Both the position numbers and the translations under genes were made by a program. DNA of 64,000 nucleotides from Crossaster papposus (Eukaryota > Echinodermata > Asteroidea > Velatida > Solasteridae). Where the stretch lies: the NCBI GenBank assembly GCA_037893245.1, contig JBAIAA010000874.1:62001-126000 (forward strand). Direction: 5' to 3'. Below are positions 24,691 to 38,374 of the stretch, piece by piece (position 1 is the first letter of the stretch; each line of letters begins with the position of its first letter). The notes under the pieces are model-generated. The model made no database searches, had not been told where the DNA came from, and saw nothing but the letters and a program-made list of their open reading frames with translations.

Positions 24691-26628
24691 GATTTGGTCT
24701 ACAATCGGCATATCCCTACTACTACATATTTAAGATTTGGTCTACAATCGGCATATCCCTACTACTACATATTTAAGATTTGGTCTACAATCGGCATATC
24801 CCTACTACTACATATTTAAGATTTGGTCTACAATCGGCATATCCCTACTACTACATATTTAAGATTTGGTCTACAATCGGCATATCCCTACTACTACATG
24901 TTTAAGATTTGGTCTACAATCGGCATATCCCTACTACTACATATTTAAGATTTGGTCTACAATCGGAATATCCCTACTACTACATATTTAAGATTTGGTC
25001 TACAATCGGCATATCCCTACTACTACATATTTAAGATTTGGTCTACAATCGGCATATCCCTACTACTACATATTTAAGATTTGGTCTACAATCGGCATAT
25101 CCCTACTACTACATATTTAAGATTTGGTCTACAATCGGCATATCCCTACTACTACATATTTAAGATTTGGTCTACAATCGGCATATCCCTACTACTACAT
25201 ATTTAAGATTTGGTCTACAATCGGCATATCCCTACTACTACATATTTAAGATTTGGTCTACAATCGGCATATCCCTACTACTACATATTTAAGATTTGGT
25301 CTACAATCGGCATATCCCTACTACTACATATTTAAGATTTGGTCTACAATCGGCATATCCCTACTACTACATATTTAAGATTTGGTCTACAATCGGCATA
25401 TCCCTACTACTACATGTTTAAGATTTGGTCTACAATCGGCATATCCCTACTACTACATATTTAAGATTTGGTCTACAATCGGCATATCTCTACTACTACA
25501 TATTTAAGATTTGGTCTACAATCGGCATATCCCTACTACTACATATTTAAGATTTGGTCTACAATCGGCATATCCCTACTACTACTACATATTTAAGATT
25601 TGGTCTACAATCGGCATATCCCTACTACTACATATTTAAGATTTGGTCTACAATCGGCATATCCCTACTACTACATATTTAAGATTTGGTCTACAATCGG
25701 CATATCCCTACTACTACATATTTAAGATTTGGTCTACAATCGGCATATCCCTACTACTACATATTTAAGATTTGGTCTACAATCGGCATATCCCTACTAC
25801 TACATATTTAAGATTTGGTCTACAATCGGCATATCCCTACTACTACATATTTAAGATTTGGTATATAATCGGCATATCCCTACTACTACATATTTAAGAT
25901 TTGGTCTACAATCGGCATATCCCTACTACTACATATTTAAGATTTGGTCTACAATCGGCATATCCCTACTACTACATATTTAAGATTTGGTCTACAATCG
26001 GCATATCCCTACTACTACATATTTAAGATTTGGTCTACAATCGGCATATCTCTACTACTACATATTTAAGATTTGGTCTACAATCGGCATATCCCTACTA
26101 CTACATATTTAAGATTTGGTCTACAATCGACATATCCCTACTACTACATATTTAAGATTTGGTCTACAATCGGCATATCCCTACTACTACATATTTAAGA
26201 TTTGGTCTACAATCGGCATATCCCTACTACTACATATTTAAGATTTGGTCTACAATCGGCATATCCCTACTACTACATATTTAAGATTTGGTCTACAATC
26301 GGCATATCCCTACTACTACATATTTAAGATTTGGTCTATAATCGGGATATCCCTACTACTACATATTTAAGATTTGGTCTACAATCGGCATATCCCTACT
26401 ACTACATATTTAAGATTTGGTCTACAATCGGCATATCCCTACTACTACATATTTAAGATTTGGTCTACAATCGGCATATCCCTACTACTACATATTTAAG
26501 ATTTGGTCTACAATCGGCATATCCCTACTACTACATATTTAAGATTTGGTCTACAATCGGCATATCCCTACTACTACATATTTAAGATTTGGTCTACAAT
26601 CGGCATATCCCTACTACTACATATTTAA
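24691..26628 (+). repeat. Monomer block, 45 copies (1.7-kb unit b and tail)
   Basis: CGGAATATCC (24967), CTA expansion, GGTATATAATC (25863) and ATCGACATAT (26130), each 1,748 bp from unit a. It is followed by TCTATAATCGGGATATCC near 26339. Confidence 0.93.
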
Positions 26629-26739
26629 CTCGAGGGCTTGTTCCCACATCAGGTGTTTATTTCTACTGCACACTTCTTTCCCTTTACATAATAATAAATG
26701 TGAGTTTGTTTTGTTATCAGATCAAATTGAGTTTTTTAA
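26629..26739 (+). repeat. 111-bp insert, copy 23
   Basis: Reference subtype. Its counterpart is copy 28, 7,450 bp on (7,447 plus one extra CTA near 33678). Confidence 0.93.
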
Positions 26740-27083
26740 GATTTGGTCTACAATCGGCATATCCCTACTACTACATATTTAAGATTTGGTCTACAATCGG
26801 CATATCCCTACTACTACATATTTAAGATTTGGTCTACAATCGGCATATCCCTACTACTACATATTTAAGATTTGGTCTATAATCGGGATATCCCTACTAC
26901 TACATATTTAAGATTTGGTCTACAATCGGCATATCCCTACTACTACATATTTAAAATTTGGTCTACAATCGGCATATCCCTACTACTACATATTTAAGAT
27001 TTGGTCTACAATCGGCATATCCCTACTACTACATATTTAAGATTTGGTCTACAATCGGCATATCCCTACTACTACATATTTAA

Positions 27084-27194
27084 CTCGAGGGCTTGTTCCC
27101 ACATTAGGTGTTTATTTCTACTGCACACTTCTTTCCCTTTACATAATAATAAATGTGAGGTTGTTTTGTTATCAGATCATATTGAGTTTTTTAA
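27084..27194 (+). repeat. 111-bp insert, copy 24
   Basis: Carries CCCACATTAGG, GTGAGGTTG and AGATCATATTG. It matches copy 18 in the first change and in the later GCTCTACAAGCGG monomer (27330), both at a shift of 6,612 bp. Confidence 0.93.
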
Positions 27195-28573
27195 GATTTG
27201 GTCTACAATCGGCATATCCCTACTACTACATATTTAAGATTTGGTCTACAATCGGCATATCCCTACTACTACATATTTAAGATTTGGTCTACAATCGGCA
27301 TATCCCTACTACTACATATTTAAGATTTGCTCTACAAGCGGCATATCCCTACTACTACATATTTAAGATTTGGTCTACAATCGGCATATCCCTACTACTA
27401 CATGTTTAAGATTTGGTCTACAATCGGCATATCCCTACTACTACTACATATTTAAGATTTGGTCTACAATCGGCATATCCCTACTACTACATATTTAAGA
27501 TTTGGTCTACAATCGGCATATCCCTACTACTACATATTTAAGATTTGGTCTACAATCGGCATATCCCTACTACTACATATTTAAGATTTGGTCTACAATC
27601 GGCATATCCCTACTACTACATATTTAAGATTTGGTCTACAATCGGCATATCCCTACTACTACATATTTAAGATTTGGTCTACAATCGGCATATCCCTACT
27701 ACTACATATTTAAGATTTGGTCTACAATCGGCATATCCCTACTACTACATATTTAAGATTTGGTCTACAATCGGCATATCCCTACTACTACATATTTAAG
27801 ATTTGGTCTACAATCGGCATATCCCTACTACTACATATTTAAGATTTGGTCTACAATCGGCATATCCCTACTACTACATATTTAAAATTTGGTCTACAAT
27901 CGGCATATCCCTACTACTACATATTTAAGATTTGGTCTACAATCGGCATATCTCTACTACTACATATTTAAGATTTGGTCTACAATCGGCATATCCCTAC
28001 TACTACATATTTAAGATTTGGTCTACAATCGACATATCCCTACTACTACATATTTAAGATTTGGTCTACAATCGGCATATCCCTACTACTACATATTTAA
28101 GATTTGGTCTACAATCGGCATATCCCTACTACTACATATTTAAGATTTGGTCTACAATCGGCATATCCCTACTACTACATATTTAAGATTTGGTCTACAA
28201 TCGGCATATCCCTACTACTACATATTTAAGATTTGGTCTATAATTGGGATATCCCTACTACTACATATTTAAGATTTGGTCTACAATCGGCATATCCCTA
28301 CTACTACATATTTAAGATTTGGTCTACAATCGGCATATCCCTACTACTACATATTTAAGATTTGGTCTACAATCGGCATATCCCTACTACTACATATTTA
28401 AGATTTGGTCTACAATCGGCATATCCCTACTACTACATATTTAAGATTTGGTCTACAATCGGCATATCCCTACTACTACATATTTCAGATTTGGTCTACA
28501 ATCGGCATATCCCTACTACTACATATTTAAGATTTGGTCTACAATCGGCATATCCCTACTACTACATATTTAA
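27195..28573 (+). repeat. Monomer block, 32 copies
   Basis: Monomers only. Markers are GCTCTACAAGCGG (27330), CTA expansion (near 27438), TTTAAAATTT (near 27888), ATCGACATAT (28032), TCTATAATTGGGATATCC (near 28245) and TTTCAG (28486). Confidence 0.93.
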
Positions 28574-28684
28574 CTCGAGGGCTTGTTCCCACATCAGGTG
28601 TTGATTTCTACTGCACACTTCTTTCCCTTTACATAATAATAAATGTGAGTTTGTTTTGTTATCAGATCAAATTGAGTTTGTTAA
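28574..28684 (+). repeat. 111-bp insert, copy 25 (GTTGATTT subtype)
   Basis: Starts unit c of the 1.7-kb repeat. GTTGATTT and GTTTGTTAAG are present. Confidence 0.93.
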
Positions 28685-30278
28685 GATTTGGTCTACAATC
28701 GGCATATCCCTACTACTACATATTTAAGATTTGGTCTACAATCGGCATATCCCTACTACTACATATTTAAGATTTGGTCTACAATCGGCATATCCCTACT
28801 ACTACATATTTAAGATTTGGTCTACAATCGGCATATCCCTACTACTACATATTTAAGATTTGGTCTACAATCGGCATATCCCTACTACTACATGTTTAAG
28901 ATTTGGTCTACAATCGGCATATCCCTACTACTACATATTTAAGATTTGGTCTACAATCGGAATATCCCTACTACTACATATTTAAGATTTGGTCTACAAT
29001 CGGCATATCCCTACTACTACATATTTAAGATTTGGTCTACAATCGGCATATCCCTACTACTACATATTTAAGATTTGGTCTACAATCGGCATATCCCTAC
29101 TACTACATATTTAAGATTTGGTCTACAATCGGCATATCCCTACTACTACATATTTAAGATTTGGTCTACAATCGGCATATCCCTACTACTACATATTTAA
29201 GATTTGGTCTACAATCGGCATATCCCTACTACTACATATTTAAGATTTGGTCTACAATCGGCATATCCCTACTACTACATATTTAAGATTTGGTCTACAA
29301 TCGGCATATCCCTACTACTACATATTTAAGATTTGGTCTACAATCGGCATATCCCTACTACTACATATTTAAGATTTGGTCTACAATCGGCATATCCCTA
29401 CTACTACATGTTTAAGATTTGGTCTACAATCGGCATATCCCTACTACTACATATTTAAGATTTGGTCTACAATCGGCATATCTCTACTACTACATATTTA
29501 AGATTTGGTCTACAATCGGCATATCCCTACTACTACATATTTAAGATTTGGTCTACAATCGGCATATCCCTACTACTACTACATATTTAAGATTTGGTCT
29601 ACAATCGGCATATCCCTACTACTACATATTTAAGATTTGGTCTACAATCGGCATATCCCTACTACTACATATTTAAGATTTGGTCTACAATCGGCATATC
29701 CCTACTACTACATATTTAAGATTTGGTCTACAATCGGCATATCCCTACTACTACATATTTAAGATTTGGTCTACAATCGGCATATCCCTACTACTACATA
29801 TTTAAGATTTGGTCTACAATCGGCATATCCCTACTACTACATATTTAAGATTTGGTATATAATCGGCATATCCCTACTACTACATATTTAAGATTTGGTC
29901 TACAATCGGCATATCCCTACTACTACATATTTAAGATTTGGTCTACAATCGGCATATCCCTACTACTACATATTTAAGATTTGGTCTACAATCGGCATAT
30001 CCCTACTACTACATATTTAAGATTTGGTCTACAATCGGCATATCCCTACTACTACATATTTAAGATTTGGTCTACAATCGGCATATCCCTACTACTACAT
30101 ATTTAAGATTTGGTCTACAATCGGCATATCCCTACTACTACATATTTAAGATTTGGTCTACAATCGGCATATCCCTACTACTACATATTTAAGATTTGGT
30201 CTACAATCGGCATATCCCTACTACTACATATTTAAGATTTGGTCTACAATCGGCATATCCCTACTACTACATATTTAA
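28685..30278 (+). repeat. Monomer block, 37 copies (1.7-kb unit c)
   Basis: CGGAATATCC (28961), CTA expansion (near 29575) and GGTATATAATC (29857). It is one monomer shorter than the other units (1,705 instead of 1,748 bp) and lacks the ATCGACATAT variant. Confidence 0.93.
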
Positions 30279-30389
30279 CTCGAGGGCTTGTTCCCACATC
30301 AGGTGTTGATTTCTACTGCACACTTCTTTCCCTTTACATAATAATAAATGTGAGTTTGTTTTGTTATCAGATCAAATTGAGTTTGTTAA
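30279..30389 (+). repeat. 111-bp insert, copy 26 (GTTGATTT subtype)
   Basis: 1,705 bp after copy 25 and 7,447 bp after copy 21. Starts unit d. Confidence 0.93.
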
Positions 30390-32026
30390 GATTTGGTCTA
30401 CAATCGGCATATCCCTACTACTACATATTTAAGATTTGGTCTACAATCGGCATATCCCTACTACTACATATTTAAGATTTGGTCTACAATCGGCATATCC
30501 CTACTACTACATATTTAAGATTTGGTCTACAATCGGCATATCCCTACTACTACATATTTAAGATTTGGTCTACAATCGGCATATCCCTACTACTACATGT
30601 TTAAGATTTGGTCTACAATCGGCATATCCCTACTACTACATATTTAAGATTTGGTCTACAATCGGAATATCCCTACTACTACATATTTAAGATTTGGTCT
30701 ACAATCGGCATATCCCTACTACTACATATTTAAGATTTGGTCTACAATCGGCATATCCCTACTACTACATATTTAAGATTTGGTCTACAATCGGCATATC
30801 CCTACTACTACATATTTAAGATTTGGTCTACAATCGGCATATCCCTACTACTACATATTTAAGATTTGGTCTACAATCGGCATATCCCTACTACTACATA
30901 TTTAAGATTTGGTCTACAATCGGCATATCCCTACTACTACATATTTAAGATTTGGTCTACAATCGGCATATCCCTACTACTACATATTTAAGATTTGGTC
31001 TACAATCGGCATATCCCTACTACTACATATTTAAGATTTGGTCTACAATCGGCATATCCCTACTACTACATATTTAAGATTTGGTCTACAATCGGCATAT
31101 CCCTACTACTACATGTTTAAGATTTGGTCTACAATCGGCATATCCCTACTACTACATATTTAAGATTTGGTCTACAATCGGCATATCTCTACTACTACAT
31201 ATTTAAGATTTGGTCTACAATCGGCATATCCCTACTACTACATATTTAAGATTTGGTCTACAATCGGCATATCCCTACTACTACTACATATTTAAGATTT
31301 GGTCTACAATCGGCATATCCCTACTACTACATATTTAAGATTTGGTCTACAATCGGCATATCCCTACTACTACATATTTAAGATTTGGTCTACAATCGGC
31401 ATATCCCTACTACTACATATTTAAGATTTGGTCTACAATCGGCATATCCCTACTACTACATATTTAAGATTTGGTCTACAATCGGCATATCCCTACTACT
31501 ACATATTTAAGATTTGGTCTACAATCGGCATATCCCTACTACTACATATTTCAGATTTGGTATATAATCGGCATATCCCTACTACTACATATTTAAGATT
31601 TGGTCTACAATCGGCATATCCCTACTACTACATATTTAAGATTTGGTCTACAATCGGCATATCCCTACTACTACATATTTAAGATTTGGTCTACAATCGG
31701 CATATCCCTACTACTACATATTTAAGATTTGGTCTACAATCGGCATATCTCTACTACTACATATTTAAGATTTGGTCTACAATCGGCATATCCCTACTAC
31801 TACATATTTAAGATTTGGTCTACAATCGACATATCCCTACTACTACATATTTAAGATTTGGTCTACAATCGGCATATCCCTACTACTACATATTTAAGAT
31901 TTGGTCTACAATCGGCATATCCCTACTACTACATATTTAAGATTTGGTCTACAATCGGCATATCCCTACTACTACATATTTAAGATTTGGTCTACAATCG
32001 GCATATCCCTACTACTACATATTTAA
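30390..32026 (+). repeat. Monomer block, 38 copies (1.7-kb unit d)
   Basis: CGGAATATCC (30666), CTA expansion (near 31278), GGTATATAATC (31562) and ATCGACATAT (31829), each exactly 7,447 bp from unit a. A TTTCAG near 31552 is private. Confidence 0.93.
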
Positions 32027-32137
32027 CTCGAGGGCTTGTTCCCACATCAGGTGTTGATTTCTACTGCACACTTCTTTCCCTTTACATAATAATAAATGTG
32101 AGTTTGTTTTGTTATCAGATCAAATTGAGTTTGTTAA
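32027..32137 (+). repeat. 111-bp insert, copy 27 (GTTGATTT subtype)
   Basis: 1,748 bp after copy 26 and 7,447 bp after copy 22. It is the last copy of this subtype in the window. Confidence 0.93.
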
Positions 32138-34078
32138 GATTTGGTCTACAATCGGCATATCCCTACTACTACATATTTAAGATTTGGTCTACAATCGGCA
32201 TATCCCTACTACTACATATTTAAGATTTGGTCTACAATCGGCATATCCCTACTACTACATATTTAAGATTTGGTCTACAATCGGCATATCCCTACTACTA
32301 CATATTTAAGATTTGGTCTACAATCGGCATATCCCTACTACTACATGTTTAAGATTTGGTCTACAATCGGCATATCCCTACTACTACATATTTAAGATTT
32401 GGTCTACAATCGGAATATCCCTACTACTACATATTTAAGATTTGGTCTACAATCGGCATATCCCTACTACTACATATTTAAGATTTGGTCTACAATCGGC
32501 ATATCCCTACTACTACATATTTAAGATTTGGTCTACAATCGGCATATCCCTACTACTACATATTTAAGATTTGGTCTACAATCGGCATATCCCTACTACT
32601 ACATATTTAAGATTTGGTCTACAATCGGCATATCCCTACTACTACATATTTAAGATTTGGTCTACAATCGGCATATCCCTACTACTACATATTTAAGATT
32701 TGGTCTACAATCGGCATATCCCTACTACTACATATTTAAGATTTGGTCTACAATCGGCATATCCCTACTACTACATATTTAAGATTTGGTCTACAATCGG
32801 CATATCCCTACTACTACATATTTAAGATTTGGTCTACAATCGGCATATCCCTACTACTACATGTTTAAGATTTGGTCTACAATCGGCATATCCCTACTAC
32901 TACATATTTAAGATTTGGTCTACAATCGGCATATCTCTACTACTACATATTTAAGATTTGGTCTACAATCGGCATATCCCTACTACTACATATTTAAGAT
33001 TTGGTCTACAATCGGCATATCCCTACTACTACTACATATTTAAGATTTGGTCTACAATCGGCATATCCCTACTACTACATATTTAAGATTTGGTCTACAA
33101 TCGGCATATCCCTACTACTACATATTTAAGATTTGGTCTACAATCGGCATATCCCTACTACTACATATTTAAGATTTGGTCTACAATCGGCATATCCCTA
33201 CTACTACATATTTAAGATTTGGTCTACAATCGGCATATCCCTACTACTACATATTTAAGATTTGGTCTACAATCGGCATATCCCTACTACTACATATTTA
33301 AGATTTGGTATATAATCGGCATATCCCTACTACTACATATTTAAGATTTGGTCTACAATCGGCATATCCCTACTACTACATATTTAAGATTTGGTCTACA
33401 ATCGGCATATCCCTACTACTACATATTTAAGATTTGGTCTACAATCGGCATATCCCTACTACTACATATTTAAGATTTGGTCTACAATCGGCATATCTCT
33501 ACTACTACATATTTAAGATTTGGTCTACAATCGGCATATCCCTACTACTACATATTTAAGATTTGGTCTACAATCGACATATCCCTACTACTACATATTT
33601 AAGATTTGGTCTACAATCGGCATATCCCTACTACTACATATTTAAGATTTGGTCTACAATCGGCATATCCCTACTACTACTACATATTTAAGATTTGGTC
33701 TACAATCGGCATATCCCTACTACTACATATTTAAGATTTGGTCTACAATCGGCATATCCCTACTACTACATATTTAAGATTTGGTCTATAATCGGGATAT
33801 CCCTACTACTACATATTTAAGATTTGGTCTACAATCGGCATATCCCTACTACTACATATTTAAGATTTGGTCTACAATCGGCATATCCCTACTACTACAT
33901 ATTTAAGATTTGGTCTACAATCGGCATATCCCTACTACTACATATTTAAGATTTGGTCTACAATCGGCATATCCCTACTACTACATATTTAAGATTTGGT
34001 CTACAATCGGCATATCCCTACTACTACATATTTAAGATTTGGTCTACAATCGGCATATCCCTACTACTACATATTTAA
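32138..34078 (+). repeat. Monomer block, 45 copies (1.7-kb unit e and tail)
   Basis: CGGAATATCC (32414), GGTATATAATC (33310) and ATCGACATAT (33577) match unit b at 7,447 bp. There are CTA expansions near 33029 and 33678, the latter absent from unit b. Confidence 0.93.
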
Positions 34079-34189
34079 CTCGAGGGCTTGTTCCCACATC
34101 AGGTGTTTATTTCTACTGCACACTTCTTTCCCTTTACATAATAATAAATGTGAGTTTGTTTTGTTATCAGATCAAATTGAGTTTTTTAA
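34079..34189 (+). repeat. 111-bp insert, copy 28
   Basis: Reference subtype, counterpart of copy 23. It begins the 910-bp repeat. Confidence 0.93.
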
Positions 34190-34619
34190 GATTTGGTCTA
34201 CAATCGGCATATCCCTACTACTACATATTTAAGATTTGGTCTACAATCGGCATATCCCTACTACTACATATTTAAGATTTGGTCTACAATCGGCATATCC
34301 CTACTACTACATATTTAAGATTTGGTCTATAATCGGGATATCCCTACTACTACATATTTAAGATTTGGTCTACAATCGGCATATCCCTACTACTACATAT
34401 TTAAGATTTGGTCTACAATCGGCATATCCCTACTACTACATATTTAAGATTTGGTCTACAATCGGCATATCCCTACTACTACATATTTAAGATTTGGTCT
34501 ACAATCGGCATATCCCTACTACTACATATTTAAGATTTGGTCTACAATCGGCATATCCCTACTACTACATATTTAAGATTTGGTCTACAATCGGCATATC
34601 CCTACTACTACATATTTAA

Positions 34620-34730
34620 CTCGAGGGCTTGTTCCCACATCAGGTGTTTATTTCTACTGCACACTTCTTTCCCTTTACATAATAATAAATGTGAGTTTGT
34701 TTTGTTATCAGATCAAATTGAGTTTTTTAA
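34620..34730 (+). repeat. 111-bp insert, copy 29
   Basis: Ten monomers after copy 28. Followed by a monomer with the private TACTATATATTTAAG. Confidence 0.93.
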
Positions 34731-34988
34731 GATTTGGTCTACAATCGGCATATCCCTACTACTATATATTTAAGATTTGGTCTACAATCGGCATATCCCT
34801 ACTACTACATATTTAAGATTTGGTCTACAATCGGCATATCCCTACTACTACATATTTAATATTTGGTCTACAATCGGCATATCCCTACTACTACATATTT
34901 AAGATTTGGTCTACAATCGGCATATCCCTACTACTACATATTTAAGATTTGGTCTACAATCGGCATATCCCTACTACTACATATTTAA

Positions 34989-35099
34989 CTCGAGGGCTTG
35001 TTCCCACATCAGGTGTTTATTTCTACTGCACACTTCTTTCCCTTTACATAATAATAAATGTGAGTTTGTTTTGTTATCAGATCAAATTGAGTTTTTTAA
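34989..35099 (+). repeat. 111-bp insert, copy 30
   Basis: 910 bp after copy 28, the same TCTATAATCGGG monomer following at the same distance (34330 and 35240). Confidence 0.93.
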
Positions 35100-35529
35100 G
35101 ATTTGGTCTACAATCGGCATATCCCTACTACTACATATTTAAGATTTGGTCTACAATCGGCATATCCCTACTACTACATATTTAAGATTTGGTCTACAAT
35201 CGGCATATCCCTACTACTACATATTTAAGATTTGGTCTATAATCGGGATATCCCTACTACTACATATTTAAGATTTGGTCTACAATCGGCATATCCCTAC
35301 TACTACATATTTAAGATTTGGTCTACAATCGGCATATCCCTACTACTACATATTTAAGATTTGGTCTACAATCGGCATATCCCTACTACTACATAGTTAA
35401 GATTTGGTCTACAATCGGCATATCCCTACTACTACATATTTAAGATTTGGTCTACAATCGGCATATCCCTACTACTACATATTTAAGATTTGGTCTACAA
35501 TCGGCATATCCCTACTACTACATATTTAA

Positions 35530-35640
35530 CTCGAGGGCTTGTTCCCACATCAGGTGTTTATTTCTACTGCACACTTCTTTCCCTTTACATAATAATAAAT
35601 GTGAGTTTGTTTTGTTATTAGATCAAATTGAGTTTTTTAA
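35530..35640 (+). repeat. 111-bp insert, copy 31
   Basis: 910 bp after copy 29. Carries GTTATTAGATC (C to T), shared with copies 32 and 33. Preceded by CATAGTTAAG near 35396. Confidence 0.93.
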
Positions 35641-37369
35641 GATTTGGTCTACAATCGGCATATCCCTACTACTACATATTTAAGATTTGGTCTACAATCG
35701 GCATATCCCTACTACTACATATTTAAGATTTGGTCTACAATCGGCATATCCCTACTACTACATGTTTAAGATTTGGTCTACAATCGGCATATCCCTACTA
35801 CTACATATTTAAGATTTGGTCTACAATCGGCATATCCCTACTACTACATATTTAAGATTTGGTCTACAATCGGCATATCCCTACTACTACATATTTAAGA
35901 TTTGGTCTACAATCGGCATATCCCTACTACTACATATTTAAGATTTGGTCTACAATTGGCATATCCCTACTACTACATATTTAAGATTTGGTCTACAATC
36001 GGCATATCCCTACTACTACATATTTAAGATTTGGTCTACAATCGGCATATCCCTACTACTACATATTTAAGATTTGGTCTACAATCGGCATATCCCTACT
36101 ACTACATATTTAAGATTTGGTCTACAATCGGCATATCCCTACTACTACATATTTAAGATTTGGTCTACAATCGGCATATCCCTACTACTACATATTTAAG
36201 ATTTGGTCTATAATCGGCATATCCCTACTACTACATATTTAAGATTTGGTCTACAATCGGCATATCCCTACTACTACATATTTAAGATTTGGTCTACAAT
36301 CGGCATATCCCTACTACTACATATTTAAGATTTGGTCTACAATCGGCATATCCCTACTACTACATATTTAAGATTTGGTCTACAATCGGCATATCCCTAC
36401 TACTACATATTTAAGATTTGGTCTACAATCGGCATATCCCTACTACTACATATTTAAGATTTGGTCTACAATCGGCATATCCCTACTACTACATATTTAA
36501 GATTTGGTCTACAATCGGCATATCCCTACTACTACATATTTAAGATTTGGTCTACAATCGGCATATCCCTACTACTACATATTTAAGATTTGGTCTACAA
36601 TCGGCATATCCCTACTACTACATATTTAAGATTTGGTCTACAATCGGCATATCTCTACTACTACTACATATTTAAGATTTGGTCTACAATCGGCATATCC
36701 CTACTACTACATATTTAAGATTTGGTCTACAATCGGCATATCCCTACTACTACATATTTAAGATTTGGTCTACAATCGGCATATCCCTACTACTACATAT
36801 TTAAGATTTGGTCTACAATCGGCATATCCCTACTACTACATATTTAAGATTTGGTCTACAATCGGCATATCCCTACTACTACATATTTAAGATTTGGTCT
36901 ACAATCGGCATATCCCTACTACTACTACATATTTAAGATTTGGTCTACAATCGGCATATCCCTACTACTACATATTTAAGATTTGGTCTACAATCGGCAT
37001 ATCCCTACTACTACATATTTAAGATTTGGTCTACAATCGGCATATCCCTACTACTACATATTTAAGATTTGGTCTACAATCGGCATATCCCTACTACTAC
37101 ATATTTAAGATTTGGTCTACAATCGGCATATCCCTACTACTACTACATATTTAAGATTTGGTCTACAATCGGCATATCCCTACTACTACATATTTAAGAT
37201 TTGGTATATAATCGGCATATCCCTACTACTACATAGTTAAGATTTGGTCTACAATCGGCATATCCCTACTACTACATATTTAAGATTTGGTCTACAATCG
37301 GCATATCCCTACTACTACATATTTAAGATTTGGTCTACAATCGGCATATCCCTACTACTACATATTTAA
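35641..37369 (+). repeat. Monomer block, 40 copies with three CTA expansions
   Basis: Monomers only. CATGTTT (35764), CAATTGGC (35957) and TCTATAATCGGC (36211) recur at a shift of 2,734 bp in 38375-40189. The CTA runs begin at 36655, 36916 and 37134 (steps of 261 and 218 bp). Confidence 0.93.
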
Positions 37370-37480
37370 CTCGAGGGCTTGTTCCCACATCAGGTGTTTA
37401 TTTCTACTGCACACTTCTTTCCCTTTACATAATAATAAATGTGAGGTTGTTTTGTTATTAGATCAAATTGAGTTTGTTAA
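37370..37480 (+). repeat. 111-bp insert, copy 32
   Basis: GTTATTAGATC with GTGAGGTTG and GAGTTTGTTAAG, so it mixes features of three other insert subtypes. Preceded by CATAGTTAAG. Confidence 0.93.
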
Positions 37481-38263
37481 GATTTGGTCTACAATCGGCA
37501 TATCCCTACTACTACATATTTAAGATTTGGTCTACAATCGGCATATCTCTACTACTACTACATATTTAAGATTTGGTCTACAATCGGCATATCCCTACTA
37601 CTACATATTTAAGATTTGGTCTACAATCGGGATATCCCTACTACTACATATTTAAGATTTGGTCTACAATCGGCATATCCCTACTACTACATATTTAAGA
37701 TTTGGTCTACAATCGGCATATCCCTACTACTACATATTTAAGATTTGGTCTACAATCGGCATATCCCTACTACTACATATTTAAGATTTGGTCTACAATC
37801 GGCATATCCCTACTACTACTACATATTTAAGATTTGGTCTACAATCGGCATATCCCTACTACTACATATTTAAGATTTGGTCTACAATCGGCATATCCCT
37901 ACTACTACATATTTAAGATGTGGTCTACAATCGGCATATCCCTACTACTACATATTTAAGATTTGGTCTACAATCGGCATATCCCTACTACTACATATTT
38001 AATATTTGGTCTACAATCGGCATATCCCTACTACTACTACATATTTAAGATTTGGTCTACAATCGGCATATCCCTACTACTACATATTTAAGATTTGGTA
38101 TATAATCGGCATATCCCTACTACTACATAGTTAAGATTTGGTCTACAATCGGCATATCCCTACTACTACATATTTAAGATTTGGTCTACAATCGGCATAT
38201 CCCTACTACTACATATTTAAGATTTGGTCTACAATCGGCATATCCCTACTACTACATATTTAA

Positions 38264-38374
38264 CTCGAGGGCTTGTTCCCACATCAGGTGTTTATTTCTA
38301 CTGCACACTTCTTTCCCTTTACATAATAATAAATGTGAGTTTGTTTTGTTATTAGATCAAATTGAGTTTTTTAA
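38264..38374 (+). repeat. 111-bp insert, copy 33
   Basis: GTTATTAGATC subtype, 18 monomers plus three CTA expansions (runs at 37549, 37810 and 38028) after copy 32. GGTATATAATC and CATAGTTAAG monomers precede it, as they do copy 32. Confidence 0.93.

Larger units (their letters stand above)
22832..34078 (+). repeat. 1.7-kb higher-order repeat, five units; 7,447-bp block duplication
   Basis: Five units start at inserts 22832, 24580, 28574, 30279 and 32027. Each begins with a GTTGATTT-subtype insert followed by CGGAATATCC, CATGTTT, ATCTCTAC, a CTA expansion and GGTATATAATC in that order. Units a-b recur as d-e at exactly 7,447 bp for six markers (23219, 24115, 24382, 24967, 25863 and 26130). 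Confidence 0.92.
34079..35899 (+). repeat. 910-bp higher-order tandem duplication
   Basis: Two inserts plus 16 monomers repeat at 910 bp: insert pairs 34079/34989 and 34620/35530, and the marker TCTATAATCGGG at 34330/35240. The outer ends are approximate. Confidence 0.88.
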
